Source: Bryopsis sp. KO-2023 (taxonomy: Eukaryota > Chlorophyta > Ulvophyceae > Bryopsidales > Bryopsidaceae). From it: a stretch of 64,000 bases of DNA. Positions 12,501-23,916 of this stretch are shown here, in pieces. The notes beneath the pieces were generated by a model that was not told where the DNA came from, made no database searches, and saw nothing but the letters and a program-made list of their open reading frames with translations. The position numbers were made by a program, and so were the translations under genes. Position 1 is the first letter of the stretch, and each line of letters starts with the position of its first letter. The stretch covers positions 2,852,001-2,916,000 of the forward strand of contig BSYQ01000008.1 of assembly GCA_030272585.1 (NCBI GenBank), given 5' to 3'.

Positions 12501-12939
12501 TTACTGTGCAGATCACACACCCATAGTGACGCACAGCTCCCTGGCGTCGTGCGGTCAGCAATCCCAGTGCGTTTGCCAGAACTGCTTCGAGAAGCTCTCC
12601 AGCGAGCGACAAAAGCAACTTGAAAGAACCACCACATCGAATCGAAATCTCAGGCGGCAAAGTGACGTGGGGGCGGCGGCTGGGGGGGAAGGGGAAGCCT
12701 CGCACGTGGGGAAATGGAGCATCGGGAAACGGTTAAGCAGGCAAAAGAGGAGTGTAGGTTCGGCATCCAGTTCGTCCATCCCTGGCCCGGATTGGTCTGA
12801 CTCCAGTGGGAGGTTCGAAAGAAACAGAGCGAGAAGCAATTGGTCCAGAGCGGGTTGCAAAGTCAGGGCGGTTTGCTCTTTGAAATTGGCCGGGAAGGAA
12901 ATGGAAAGACGACGCTCTGCTTCGAATCCTCCTCTGTAA
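9535..12939 (+). CDS. STIM-like membrane protein: signal peptide, EF-hand, SAM, FN3, one TM segment, cytosolic FYVE-like finger
   Basis: Six inferred exons (9535-9864, 10213-10293, 10625-10681, 10901-10987, 11298-12268, 12423-12939) give 680 residues. Residues 1-24 form a hydrophobic signal peptide. The EF-hand loop DGNSDGQIDETE (45-56) has canonical acidic positions. A second helix pair, TTISVAELQNHLKDLL, matches the place of STIM's hidden EF-hand. It is followed directly by a SAM domain (about 111-185: SVGEWVRHGLGLPQFEEAF, then RLHRAQIKRGLQLLILG). This is the order and spacing of the luminal EF-SAM Ca2+ sensor of animal STIM. An FN3 domain follows (about 186-285, with SLSWSQP and RIAAWSVYG), then a TM helix (about 329-347), a Ser/Gly-rich stretch and a Cys/His finger (505-562: C-x4-C, RHFCGICQLPYCADH, CVCQNC). 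The STIM coiled-coil SOAR/CAD region is absent. I infer an ER or endomembrane Ca2+ sensor. Confidence 0.8.
10060..10165. repeat. Poly-T followed by poly-G run in an intron
   Basis: At about 10,139-10,162 a T run of roughly 14 bases is followed directly by about 10 G. The same T-then-G arrangement occurs near 5,017, 5,826, 8,288, 13,345 and 41,600. It is a recurring composition feature on the sense strand of introns and UTRs here. Confidence 0.7.
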
Positions 12940-13933
12940 CATTCGAATACAGAAGTATTGTTTTAATTATGCAATGGGTTTTTTTGTTTCTCTTTACCCT
13001 TCGGTAGTTTGTGTGTGTGTGTGCTGTACTTTTGCCCACCTTTTTTTGCCCACCTTTTTTTGCCCACCTTTTTTTGCCCACCTTTTTTTCAGCGAGGTGA
13101 TCGTTTTCTTCTTTTTTTTTCTCATGAATATTTTTCTATGGCTGTCTCACTTTTTCCGTGTAGAGTTTGCTGGGTGGAAACGTTGGGTTGGTTTTTTCAA
13201 TATTCTCTGGAAAACCAAAGTAGGGAATTGCTTCGTAGTAATGGAATCGCTTCTCAAAGTCAAATGGGCACCATGTTGCTTCAAGTCTTTGTGAAAACCA
13301 GGGTCTGATGAGTGAGAGGATCATTGTTTATTTTTCTCGTTTTTTTTTTTTTGGGGGGGGGGAGGGTTGGTTGACATCTACAAATGATGGTCATTGGATG
13401 ATGCTGTTCGTTTTTTTTTTCCTTTTCTTGGGAAGGAGGAGGAGGGTGGGAATCATCTCATTCTTTTCTTGGTGCGTTCCTGGGTTTTCTATTTTCCAAG
13501 GTCTGCCCTGGTCTGAATGGACATCATTTTTTTAATTTGTTTTACAGTTTATGGCCATTTTCGGAAAAGTGTAATGATAGTAGTTGAGGTGGTGAGCTGT
13601 CATTCGGATCAGGCATCATGTTTCCTACTCATCGAGTTTAGTCGTAGCATTTTTGGTTTTTGATTTTTACGACTCTGAAACGTTCCCTGAGGCTTGTTCT
13701 ATAAATGATGCAAAAATTGTACTGCACTGGAGTATTCGAGGGGGCCTCTGCAACACACTCAGTTTTTGCTGTGCATAGTAGATTCTATTGGTGGGGAATT
13801 TTTCACGTTGCAGAAGCAGGCCTCCCACAACAAGCAGACCTCGAACGAATGCCTCCATCTGATTTCCACAGTAAAGGACTGACAAGAAGTTGAAATAAAA
13901 TGTGTGCTTCGATTTCTAACCACCCAGGCTCCC
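12940..13933. repeat. Convergent intergenic region with TGCCCACCTTTTTT tandem repeat
   Basis: This is the space between two convergent genes, the STIM-like gene (+) and the LRR gene (-), and should hold both 3' UTRs. At about 13,031-13,090 the unit TTTTGCCCACCTTT is repeated four times in perfect tandem. A poly-T/poly-G tract lies near 13,341-13,362. No gene is seen. Confidence 0.7.
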
Positions 13934-15699
13934 TCATGTCAGGGGTCGGAACACCTTGGGAATGCCGCTATCTCCTTCAATCTTTTGTTCGTTTTCCTTT
14001 TCCTCTAGCTCTCTTCTGGCTTCCAGCTTGTACCCATCTCGAAGCATATGCGATATCGGAGGGTGACTAGGCCTGCTAGGCCGATCGGCTGCCTACAGGA
14101 TCCATTCTCAGTCACCAACCCGTCCAGCACTTCTTGACAATGTGGGAGAAAACTAGGAGAGCTGAGTGACTTCTACACTGATGTTGCAAGTGTGAAAAGA
14201 CACCAAAGATAACAGACAAAGTCATCAATTCTGTGATATGGTGGGGTTCTGACCTTCAGGGAGGGTATGTTCGTGTCGATTAGAGCTGGGCAGTGGAGCT
14301 CCAGTTCACGGATAGATGAGGCACCTGTTCAAACATTACATTATTGATTCTTCCAAATAAGAAATATTTTTACTTTTTTTTTTTATTTATTTTGCAGCAA
14401 AATATGTGGATGGGTGGATCCACCTGTTAAATCCAGCTTTGTCATTTCATCGCTCCACATCATCAAGGTCTCCAGTGTTTCACAATCGGTCATTGTCAGT
14501 TTCTGTAACTTGGGGCAGTGGATCAGTGCCTGAAATCAAACATACTCTTTCCATATTCAATGGGGAGAATCTACAGAGGCTTTTTTCTTGAGGGCCCACA
14601 ATATTTCCCACTGCTCCTTGGATTTCATCATTGTAATAGATTGGGGTTACAGTGAAAATGGCAGAAACATTCATGCTAATATGCGCAACCTCCACCCCCC
14701 CTCCCCGCTGTCCCCCCCACCACAAACGCACAGATAAAGGTTTTCCCAACAGTTCAGCCAAAAAGGAGTTTATGGGGTGTCGCCAGGTCTTTCACCTTTT
14801 TCAAGTTTTTGCAGTTGGAGAGGTCCAGTTCTGTGAGGGACTGAGATTGAAGCAAAACGTACTCCAAAGCTTTGCAGCTGGACATGTCCAGTTGGTTCAA
14901 TTTGGGACATGCCGTCATGGGCGACAACACGAACGTGCGTAAATTCTCAGCTCCCTTGAACTGGCATCTACACAAAGGCCATCAGGCTTTCGACATGAAC
15001 AACAACGGCTAGGCAAGAGGATGAAGCAACTTAAAGATTATTGTAAATTAATTGAAGGCAAATCCGTATTTTTTTTTTGAGGAAGACCTCACAGCATATC
15101 CTTCCCCACTCACTTCTAATGTCGATAGCTCCGGGGGTGACAGTTTGACAATTTCGGCTGGAAATGCATCCCGCAAGGATTGGCTCCAAGTTATTTTGAT
15201 CTGCGATTAAACAGCCCTTCTTATCACCATGTCGCTCGACCATCGAATCAGAGGAGAATTAAAGCACTTAATGGAACCCAGATGTTGCTAATCTTTCGTG
15301 AATTTCTGTTGGATGGAGAATAATTGGCCAGCTCAAAAACAAAAGGGCCCACCTGTTTGCATGAATTCAGCACTCGTTCCCGGAGTGCACCCCAAGTGGG
15401 CCAGATGTTGGCATCTGCAAGTGAATTTCTCTATGTCAGACATCTGCGGTGTAACAATGACTGCCTGTCCACGTACATCACCACAGACCTGGCAAAGCGA
15501 TTGGAGGTCTGTCCCATATCCCGCTGTCCACTGTCTGGGACGTCAAAAAATCGTCAAAGAGTCAATAAGACGGCGTCTGGAATTGTGTGACCAGCGAAAA
15601 CACATATCTGAAGGAGCGTACTCTTTCCCAGCTGGGGTCATGCTCTGGTTCCACCAGGTCATTTGATTTTTTGCCTTTCTTGCCCTTTCCCTTTCCCAT
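13934..15699 (-). CDS. Leucine-rich-repeat protein, FBXL/AMN1-like
   Basis: The start is ATG at 15699 (MGKGKGKKGKKSNDL) and the stop is at 13934-13936. Exons with consistent phase: 15353-15430, 15114-15200, 14796-14960, 14424-14529, 14254-14324 and 13934-14092. The first exon begins at 15699, but its donor and any exon between 15.43 and 15.56 kb are unresolved because all frames hit stops and several GT sites compete. The repeats read LNQLDMSSCKAL, LTELDLSNCKNL, LQKLTMTDCETL and IRELELHCPAL. This is a cysteine-type LRR spacing like that of F-box/LRR substrate receptors. A clear F-box is not visible. The C-terminus is charged (REREL-type helix, then VFRPLT). The product is about 300 residues. 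The exact ligand or partner cannot be told. Confidence 0.75.
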
Positions 15700-16439
15700 C
15701 CTTCACCAATGAATGAGTGTTGGTCTACTGAGTTGCAAGAAGATGTCCAGTGGTGCCCTTGTAGTAGTTCTACCGTAGGGTTCGTTTTCTGGCGTTGTTT
15801 TGGAGGGCGTGTGTGGGTTGTTGGTTTTTAGTGTTTGGTTTTGTCATTCATCAATTTTGAAAGAAGCATGCTCACGTTCCCAACAATGTCCAGGTCGAAT
15901 ATCGACTCTGGACTGCTTTCTTTCGGAGCGTTAGAATTAGGGTCAGGGACCTTCTTGCATAAGCCCAGCAATCGAGCTACCCCCCCCCCCTCAGTAGGCT
16001 GTCAGTGGTGGTTCTTCCACAGCTTTTTTTTTGCGGAAAAAAAAAGCAACGACCCCCTCCAACGAAACAGCGAGCAAGGGAAGGGGTGTGCGAGTAGAAC
16101 TTGCAACTCAGGTGCAAGGGAAATGCAAGGGAGGGGCGGTGGTTTTTTGCTCATCCGTTTCAATCAGTAATTGTGACTGTGTAGAATTTTGCAAAATCCG
16201 TCGGATCTGAAAAAGCAATTCACATGGTTGCTCTGCTGGAAAGATTGGGCCTCCCAATTTCCCACACGCCACGTCCATACTAGAACGTCAATGTGCTTTT
16301 CACAAACCTACAGTGCATGAAGACAGGTGTTTTTGGGGGGTGAATTGTTTTTTCGGTGTGGCGGTTTCAACCCCATATCTGTTATTTGTCCCGCTGGCGT
16401 CTTGCCCTACACTGCATATTCGCAGTGATATTTTTGAGG
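15700..16439. promoter_or_regulatory. Divergent intergenic region (probable bidirectional promoter)
   Basis: Only 740 bp separates the start codons of the LRR gene (-) and the CCCH gene (+), so both promoters must lie here or overlap. No TATA box or other motif stands out. There is a C-run near 15,980 and an A-run near 16,035. Confidence 0.45.
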
Positions 16440-19400
16440 ATGTCGACTTCCAGTTCCGGGAACTCCAACAAAGACAATGTCTTCGATCTCGACTCGACCG
16501 CCTTCGCTTCGGACCATTTCCGGATGCACGAGTTTAAGGTGTGTGGGGTGGGGCCCCGCCGCTGCGAAAAGTGGAAAAGACGTTGGCGAGGGACGGGCTG
16601 ACGTAGGAGGCGGGTTTCTGTATTCTTGTTTAGGTGAAGAGATGCCCTAGGGCCAGACCACACGATTGGACACAATGTCCTTTTGCCCACCCGGGCGAGA
16701 AGGCCCGCAGAAGGGACCCGAGGAGGTACAGGTACTCTGGGACCGCATGCCCTGAGTTTCGCAAGGTAAATCACTAAGGGTGCTGCTTCTCTGCACATGT
16801 CTCGTCGCAATCTTACAGCATCAACACTCCCCGTCGCTGTTCAGGCGTGGTGCTGGTTGGAGGACTTAGGGAGGTTTTTTCACGTGGGTTTTGTTTTTCT
16901 GCACGACATCGGGTGGGTTTGATGCTGTGGACAGTTTTGACTGACTTGTGTGTTGGTCAGAGTGGTTGTTGCCGGCGTGGAGATGCCTGTCCGTTTGCCC
17001 ACGGTGTATTCGAGTGCTGGTTGCACCCATCGCGTTATCGCACGCAGGTAAATTGCTGGCTCGATCTCGATTAGCCGCGTGCACGTGCTCCTCACCGGTC
17101 GGGAAACGGACGAACAGACGATTGAAACAACACCTGATTCACCGCATCTCTGCTTGTATCAAAACACTTCCCCGTCGTGGGAACTTATAGAGACGTGAAA
17201 ATGTTTCTGTTCTTGGTGTGACCGGGGGGGATTTTTTTTTTTTTTTAACCGGGTTGCTGTACCTTCTTCTAGCTCTGCACGGATGGACAATCTTGCAAGC
17301 GCCGGGTTTGTTTTTTCGCTCACTGCGAGCCAGAGCTGAGGAGGCCTGAAGACGACCCCGTCACCGCCGAGCGACAAGTCCAGGCGGAACTTGCCGCAGG
17401 TCAGACGACCCTTCTGGGATGTCCCTGTGTCACAATCCTGTTCTCAACAAACACACAAAAAACATCTTTAGCTGTTTTTTTCGTTTAGCTTTTTTTTTTC
17501 ATGCCCCCAGAAAGGGGTTCTGGTCTAGTTACAGGGTCTATTTCTTGGTTTTGAGAAAGCTTTTTTGTTTTGGTTTTTTTTTCTGGGATGGTTTACTCTC
17601 AGAAGTCCAAGTCCTCCAACAGCAGCATCTTGCACAAGCTCTCCAGACGATTCTTGATGCCAGTAACATCACAAACACTGGAGGTGCAAGTGCACCAGCT
17701 TCCGCATCCTCGCCTCTGTTTGCTCTCGAGGTTCGTTTCACCAAGGGGGTTTAAGAATTGGGGTGTCAATCGGAGGCTTTGGGGGAGTTTGGGCAAAAAC
17801 CTATCAGAGCTGCTGCAGAAATACTGTGTCGATTGGAGGCTTTGAGGGAGTTTGAGCAAAAATCTATCATAGCTGCTTCTAAAATGTTGTGTCGATTGGA
17901 GGCTTTTAGGAAGTTTTAGAGCAAAAGTCAATCAGAGCTGCTTCAAGAAATTTTGGGAAATTCTAGCAACAGTGGAGAGATGAGACTGTGTGTGTGTGTT
18001 TTATTTATTCTTTTTTTCATTTTTGGGATGCAGCTTCTGAAGCAAGTGACCATGCCTTCCGGCACTATGATGGGCCCCAGCGACACGACCGATAGCTCCA
18101 ACGGATCGAACAATGCCCTCAATCTGCTCCAGCAGTTGGGAATGTTGCAGCAGCAGCAACCGGCAACAGGCCAGCAGCAGGCACAGCAACAGCTCCAGGA
18201 AACCACCAAGGAAGAAGACAGCAGCACGTCGAAGCCGATGCAGCAGAGTCTCCTGTCCGGCACCAATCAAGAGGACCTCCAACAGGCTCTCAAGCAGGTT
18301 TTGGAGCAACAGTTGGCCAAACCAGCTGTGAACAGCCCAGTGAGTGCCCCGAGCACGACTCCCGAGGAGCTGGTGGCAACCAGCCAGCCGGAGAATCTGG
18401 CGATCAACAGCATGCCGTTCTTGGCAGGAGCCGGGGGTTTGGACACTTCGCAACTCCTTCAACTGGACCCAGCCATTCTGAACGGCCTTCTGGGGGGGCA
18501 GAACAACGTGGCAAGGCCTCGTGCGCCACCCACGACGAATCGTCACTCAATCGACAACAGTTTCCTGGCTTCCAAGCTTTTGGGAATGTCGACTCAAATA
18601 CCGGTGGATCAAGGATCCGGACAAGGGACGATGCTGCCAATCCAGGTGAGCCGAGGCCAAGTCGGCAACGGGCATGCCACCGGGCGCTCTCTTGAAATGT
18701 TTGTGGACCCGATGATGATGGGTCAGGTAAGGCTGCACTCAGTCCGGCCTTTTTTTGCTTCGGTGGTGTGCCTCAATCAACACCAGCCATTTGAGGAGGG
18801 GGGGGGATCGTTACCATGCTGCTGGGGGGATTGGGTAGTTACTGGTGTGAGTTGGGTAGTTACAGGTGTGAGTTTTGTCCTTTTTTAGGTTCCAGTGACT
18901 GCCTCGCAACCACATCCTGTTGCGAACGGAATGCCCATGGATCATGGTCAACCCGATGCCAGCCAAGTGCTTCCTATGGGTGGACAGCAGTTCGTCAATG
19001 GAGTGAATAGTGCTGTTTCTGGGGTTCCCCTCGATCAAAATCCTGCGCTTTCTGCCCAGCTGCTCCAGTTGGACCCTGCCCTGTTGAACAGCCTTGCCGC
19101 AAGAGCTCGCCACGCAGGCACTGTGGGTGCTTCCCCTCAGCGCATGGTGGACAACGGATTCTTGGCACGAATGAGCAACGTGGATGTGTCAGGAATTGTG
19201 AACGGAGTGGTTGCCCAGCCTGAGACTGCTGCAAGCCAGATGGTCGTTCCTGGGGTGCCTGTCCCTCTGCCAGATGTCAACGCTGGTAACTATTGCTGAG
19301 GGGTATATATATATATATGTGTGTGTCATATCTTATATATATATGCAAAGAGGCGTCCGTACGATGTTCGGGGGTGCACACTGTGAATCGGTGGGTTAAA

Positions 19401-19877
19401 AATGCGAGTATTGTCTTTCGAAAATCAGGATTTGCTCAAAACGGAGCTCTGATGGCGCAAGCCCAAGCTTTGCTCCAGTGCTTGAACATGGATGGAATGA
19501 AGATGATGGATCCAACATCCCAGCAGCAACAAGCGCATCAACAGGCACCGCAGCCAGCTCAGCCAGGACAGTTCCATATGATGGGAGGCTATGACAAGTG
19601 GGTAAATCGTACATCTTTGGATAGATTTATAGACGCTTTTTGATTGCATGCTTTTGGGTTAGGAATCGCTTTCTGATTGCATGCTTTTGGGTTTGGAATT
19701 GCTTTCTGATTGCATGCTTTTGGGTTTAGAATCGTTTTTTGTGCGTAGATGTTCTCTCATACAAAGTATGTTGAATGCTGATATTAGGGGTGTGGAATGT
19801 TTTTCTCTTTACTTTTTTAAAGGAATTTGGATTTGAGGTTTTTATGGTATGACCTGCAGGGGTCTTCACCAGCATGA
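16440..19877 (+). CDS. Plant-type RR-TZF CCCH zinc-finger protein with a Q-rich tail
   Basis: Nine inferred exons (16440-16538, 16634-16765, 16961-17047, 17273-17399, 17603-17730, 18034-18726, 18889-19285, 19429-19601, 19860-19877) give 617 residues in phase. The N-terminal half matches the arginine-rich tandem zinc-finger (RR-TZF) family known best from plants. It has [19 protein letters not shown] with CPFAH, then [14 protein letters not shown], then the fingers [20 protein letters not shown] and [16 protein letters not shown]. Known family members bind AU-rich mRNA and localise to stress granules and P-bodies. The rest is glutamine-, proline- and methionine-rich. It contains a motif used twice, [15 protein letters not shown] and [15 protein letters not shown], each followed by a DN-x-FLA segment. 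I infer post-transcriptional mRNA control; the repeated motif could bind deadenylation or decapping partners. Confidence 0.88.
17745..17945. repeat. Three tandem copies of a roughly 63 bp unit in an intron
   Basis: The unit contains GTCGATTGGAGGCTTT, a GAGTTTGAGCAAAAA-like part and ATCAGAGCTGCTTC. Three diverged copies run from about 17,760 to 17,945 in the intron between CCCH exons 5 and 6. Confidence 0.8.
19640..19740. repeat. Three tandem copies of a roughly 33 bp unit in an intron
   Basis: The unit CTGATTGCATGCTTTTGGGT plus a GAATCGCTTT-like tail occurs three times in the last intron of the CCCH gene. Confidence 0.85.
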
Positions 19878-22800
19878 GAGAGTGAACAGTGGTGGCAACG
19901 AGGCTGCAACATTAATGAATTCGAACATGCTCCAGTAACTTTTCCTTTCTACAAGCTTTATGCTGTGGTGGGGTAAAAGAAAAGGACGGAAGAAGAGTAG
20001 GGTGCTTTTGTGGGTTTTGGAAGAGGAAAAAACTTGTATAATTTAGGCAAGGGTTGAAGAAGTGTGCAGATTGGTATAAAAGAACAAAATTCGAGGTTCG
20101 ATAGAAATTCAAATATCTTGGAGTTCGAGTGCAAAACATTGGAAGGCGGAGAGGTTATGAGAAAAACAACAATGGGTTATGAAATCAAGGAGGAAGATAC
20201 GCAACGGAGGAGTTTCCCCTTCCCTGCAAGCTTCTGAAAATGCTTTTCGGAAAGTTTTTGTTGGGGTGGGGGGGGGTTCCTGCAGTTGTTGGAGGTTTTT
20301 TTTGTTTGTACTTATTTTGGATCAACGCATGGTGCAGCTATATAACGCATGTTATTACCTGAAGAAATTTGCAAGAGATGAGGCCAAAAAAAAAAAAAAA
20401 AAAAGATCTATATAAAAAAAAAAGAATACATTGAAGATTAGATGCTCGCATCGAGGTGTGAATGAGTCCCCAGTTTGAACAGATGTTCTAGTTTCTGGGG
20501 CCCCCACTGACTTTAAAAGAGGGGTGGGGTGGGTGGGGTTTGTCGAAGCTGTTTTTTTTGCCTTCCTGGGGAAAAAAAAGGGAGAGCAAAAGCTTCCGAT
20601 TGATTTGTAGTTTGTTTGTTTGTTTTTTTTTTCTTAATATGTTTTCCGCTGCGTCAGTTTTGGCCGCAATGTGCGTAGCCTTATTTACACGGGTCCTTTA
20701 AAAAAAAATCGAAAAAAAAAATGAAAGAAAAGCAAGAGAGAGAGGAGATACGAGATGGGACTATGGAAAGAGAAAAGATTTTTTTTCTTTTTTTTTCTTT
20801 TTTTTTTTTTGGAATTCCGTGTTTAAAAAAGAAAAATGAGACACACACACACACAAGACGCTTTTTTTCTACACGACATTCTGAGAGAAAAAGATTATGC
20901 GGAAAATGATGATGTTGTGATTGATTGGTTCCTTTTTTGCTTTTGGGAAATGGCTGGGAGGTGAGGCCTCGGTGCGACTCATAGTGGTGTCGATTCAAAC
21001 ACTGCTGTCATGGGGATGGGTTGAAAAAAAAAAAAACGAAAAAAAAAAAGAAAAACGGAAGGAGGAGGAGAGGGAAAAAGAAAACAGGCTCGGGAGCGTT
21101 GCATCAGCAATGCAGATTGTCTTATGTGTGTATTTTCCCTGCTAGGACTTCCCCCGGGATGTTCTGTTTTTTTTTTTTGTTTTTGGTTTTATTTCTGGGA
21201 GAGGGTTATTGGACCGCCGGGAGAAGAACAAAAAAAAAAAAAAGTATGAGTGAAATCACAGGAAAAGGAAGAGAGAGGAGACATGGGTCGATTGGAGGGG
21301 GGGGAAGGGGGTTTGGGGAGAAAAAAAAGGAGCGATGGGACATGGTGTGTCAATGGGGCGAGACAAGCAGCGCTTCCGAAATATTTCTAGCGCTGGATTT
21401 TTTTTGCTGAAGCTTCGTCAAAGCAACTTTAGGGTTGGAACCAAATTGTTATTTGTGGGGCAGTGGTGGTCTCAGAAACATGTTTTTTGACATTTTTCAT
21501 TTTAAGGCCCCTGTTTTGGTTTAAAAAAAGAAAGAAAGAAAAGCTGGGTGGAAGGATGGATGGAAGAAAGAAAAGAAAAGGACTATATTTGGGTTGTAAA
21601 AGAGGTTTAATCTATCTTGAGGGGGGAAAAAAAAGGAAACAATGATATATGGAAGGAAAAGGTGTGAGGTCAGCTGGGTGGAAGGAAAACTGGGTGTCCA
21701 AAAGAGAAAAGATTGAAAAAAACTTTTCAGGCTTCTACGTGTTCAGTTTTTTTTGGTTTTTTTTTGTTCGTTGTTTTTTTGTTTTTTTTTTGCTGGCTAT
21801 TTTGCCTTACTGCAAAACATCGTTACTGGGGGGACATTGGAAAGTAAAGAAAAATCTATATTCAGTTTGGCAGCATGGTATTTTTTTTTAGTGTCTTCTC
21901 GAGAGGGAAGGTGCCGCAAGACAGAGAGAGCCTCGCCGTTTTTGATTTGGTATATTTGCTGCATATTTGGGGTGCTTTTTTTATTTTCTTTCTTTTCCTG
22001 CTCCGGTTATTTTCTTTTTTTTTTTCCCTTTTCTGCCATATCATTCTTATGTGGTGATTTGTTTGTCCATTATTTTCTTTTAGTTGGAAACATTGCCTTG
22101 GTCCTGCCATTGTGGGGTTGCATTGTTCATTTAAAAAAAAAAAAGAAAGAAAAAGAATGGTGATTTTAGTTGGCAAGTGTTGGGGGGAAAAAAAACCAAT
22201 CCATTGAAGATCCGGAAAGGAAGAAAAACCCAAATTGCAGGGGGGGCCATTATATAAAGAAAGTAAAAAAGAAAAAAAAAAGAGAGATATTGATGAAGAA
22301 AAAAAGGTATATTGGGAAGGGTTTGTGTGAGATGACGTGTTTTTTTTTTTTTTGGTTTTTTGTTTTTTCGTTTTTTTTGCAACTTCGGTTGCAGTATTCT
22401 ATGAACCCCTGCTTTAAAAAAAAAGAAAAAAAAAGAAGACATGATATTTTTTCAATTAGGTGGGGGAAGGGAAAGGGGGAGGGGGGTGCTTTTGAAAAAA
22501 AGAACCGCACCAACGAAAAAAAACATACGTTGGGGTGAGTTGGGGGGGTGGGGGGGTGGAAATATTGTTGCAAAGATTGCCTGCCTGAGTATATCTTGAG
22601 AAAGAGAGAGGAGGGGTGGTGTTTGCAGGGGCTTTCACCACCTTTCTATGATCGCTGTGGGGAAAAAAACAAAACAAAACTCATTGAAGAAAGAGAATGG
22701 AAGGCAGTGCAGTTGTCAAGGGGGGAGGGGGGGTGGGTTGGGTTATAGAAGACTTTCATAGTAAAAGAACAAAAGAAAAAGAGAGAGGGTTCTGAAAAAA

Positions 22801-23916
22801 AGAGAAGAAAGGAATGTGGTTTTTTTTATAACGAGTGTGGAGCGAGATGGTTCATCATCGACCTTGGCAGTTTTTTTTCTGTCAAAAAAAACGTTTTAAA
22901 ACGATAGGGTGGATGCCCCTTCGTGGCGTCTTGTTTTCCACAATTTTGCTTTTTTTTTTTTGATTGAACAAAAAAAAGAGAAAGGGTGAGACTGGAATTT
23001 GTTTCGTCATTTTTGGTTGGTTGAGAATGTAAAATGGTCATTTGGCTTCTGGGAGGTTCAGCAGCATGTGTGGGGTGGGGACTTCATTTTATTTTTTTTG
23101 GAGGGGTGCTGCTCCCCACCACACATGTATTGCTTCCTCTTGGATGTTGCTGTCCATCTCGGCTCAAAACCAGTTTCTTTTATCTATATACAAGGGGATG
23201 TGTGAGCACAGCGATCTAGGGAGCCTGTGTTAGAAGAGAATGATTGCACCCATTGTAATTATTTCGTTGTGCTAGTTTCGAGAGAGGTATTTTTGTCTGG
23301 ACTATCGTGAATCGATTTTTGGTTTCGCTGGAAATGATTGCGTGTTTAGCTTGTAAACAAAGATTTGCAGAGAGAAAAAGAATTGCGCCGACAGTCTGGC
23401 ATTCCAGCCGAGAGTTGCACTGGATGTTGTAACGAAACCGCAATCTGTTTTTCCAGGTACCAAAATCGATCCACAGTAGTGACTTCGTTGAAAACAGGCT
23501 ACCCACCAGCTTCCCAAAAAAACAATTGCACAGTAAACTGAAAACTGATGAAAACCCCTAATACAAAAACACCCGAATGATATCATCGTCAAACGAGTAA
23601 ACATACAAACATGAATTACATTGTGGAGGAGAATCGCCATTCGGACTTGTGTAATAAATCTCCTGAACGAATAAACAATCAATAACAGCAAAAAGAGGCC
23701 ATCACCCCCCATAATGCCAGAAAAAACGACACGAATACACAAGTACACACACATAATCATTACATGCAAACGAATAGCGGTTGAATTCCCATTCGGGTCC
23801 ATGTCAGTAGTTTTTATAAAAACAAACTGAGCGTTTCCTCGTTCGAATTCCCAAGGAAATCAGGCTTCACTCAACGGTGGACTTCACCGTTGGTGGCTGT
23901 CAGCCTTTTTTTCAGA
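19878..23916. other. 4 kb gene-poor, C-depleted, T/A/G-rich region
   Basis: No supported gene lies between the stop of the CCCH gene (+) and the stop of the armadillo gene (-), which converge here. From about 20,150 to 23,000 the plus strand has very few C residues and many runs of T, A and G. ORFs here are low-complexity (Lys/Phe/Trp/Gly-rich) and look spurious. From about 23,200 on the composition becomes normal. The skew has the same sign as in the plus-strand introns, so long read-through transcription of the plus strand is one explanation. Confidence 0.6.

Noticed and set aside
20921-22538. Several plus-strand ORFs of 60-136 codons
   Set aside because: All are Lys/Phe/Gly/Trp low-complexity readings of homopolymer-rich DNA.
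23302-23802. 166-codon minus-strand ORF
   Set aside because: Composition is Cys/Phe/Ile-rich without domain signs. It lies in a convergent intergenic region and has no splice context, so chance seems likely.
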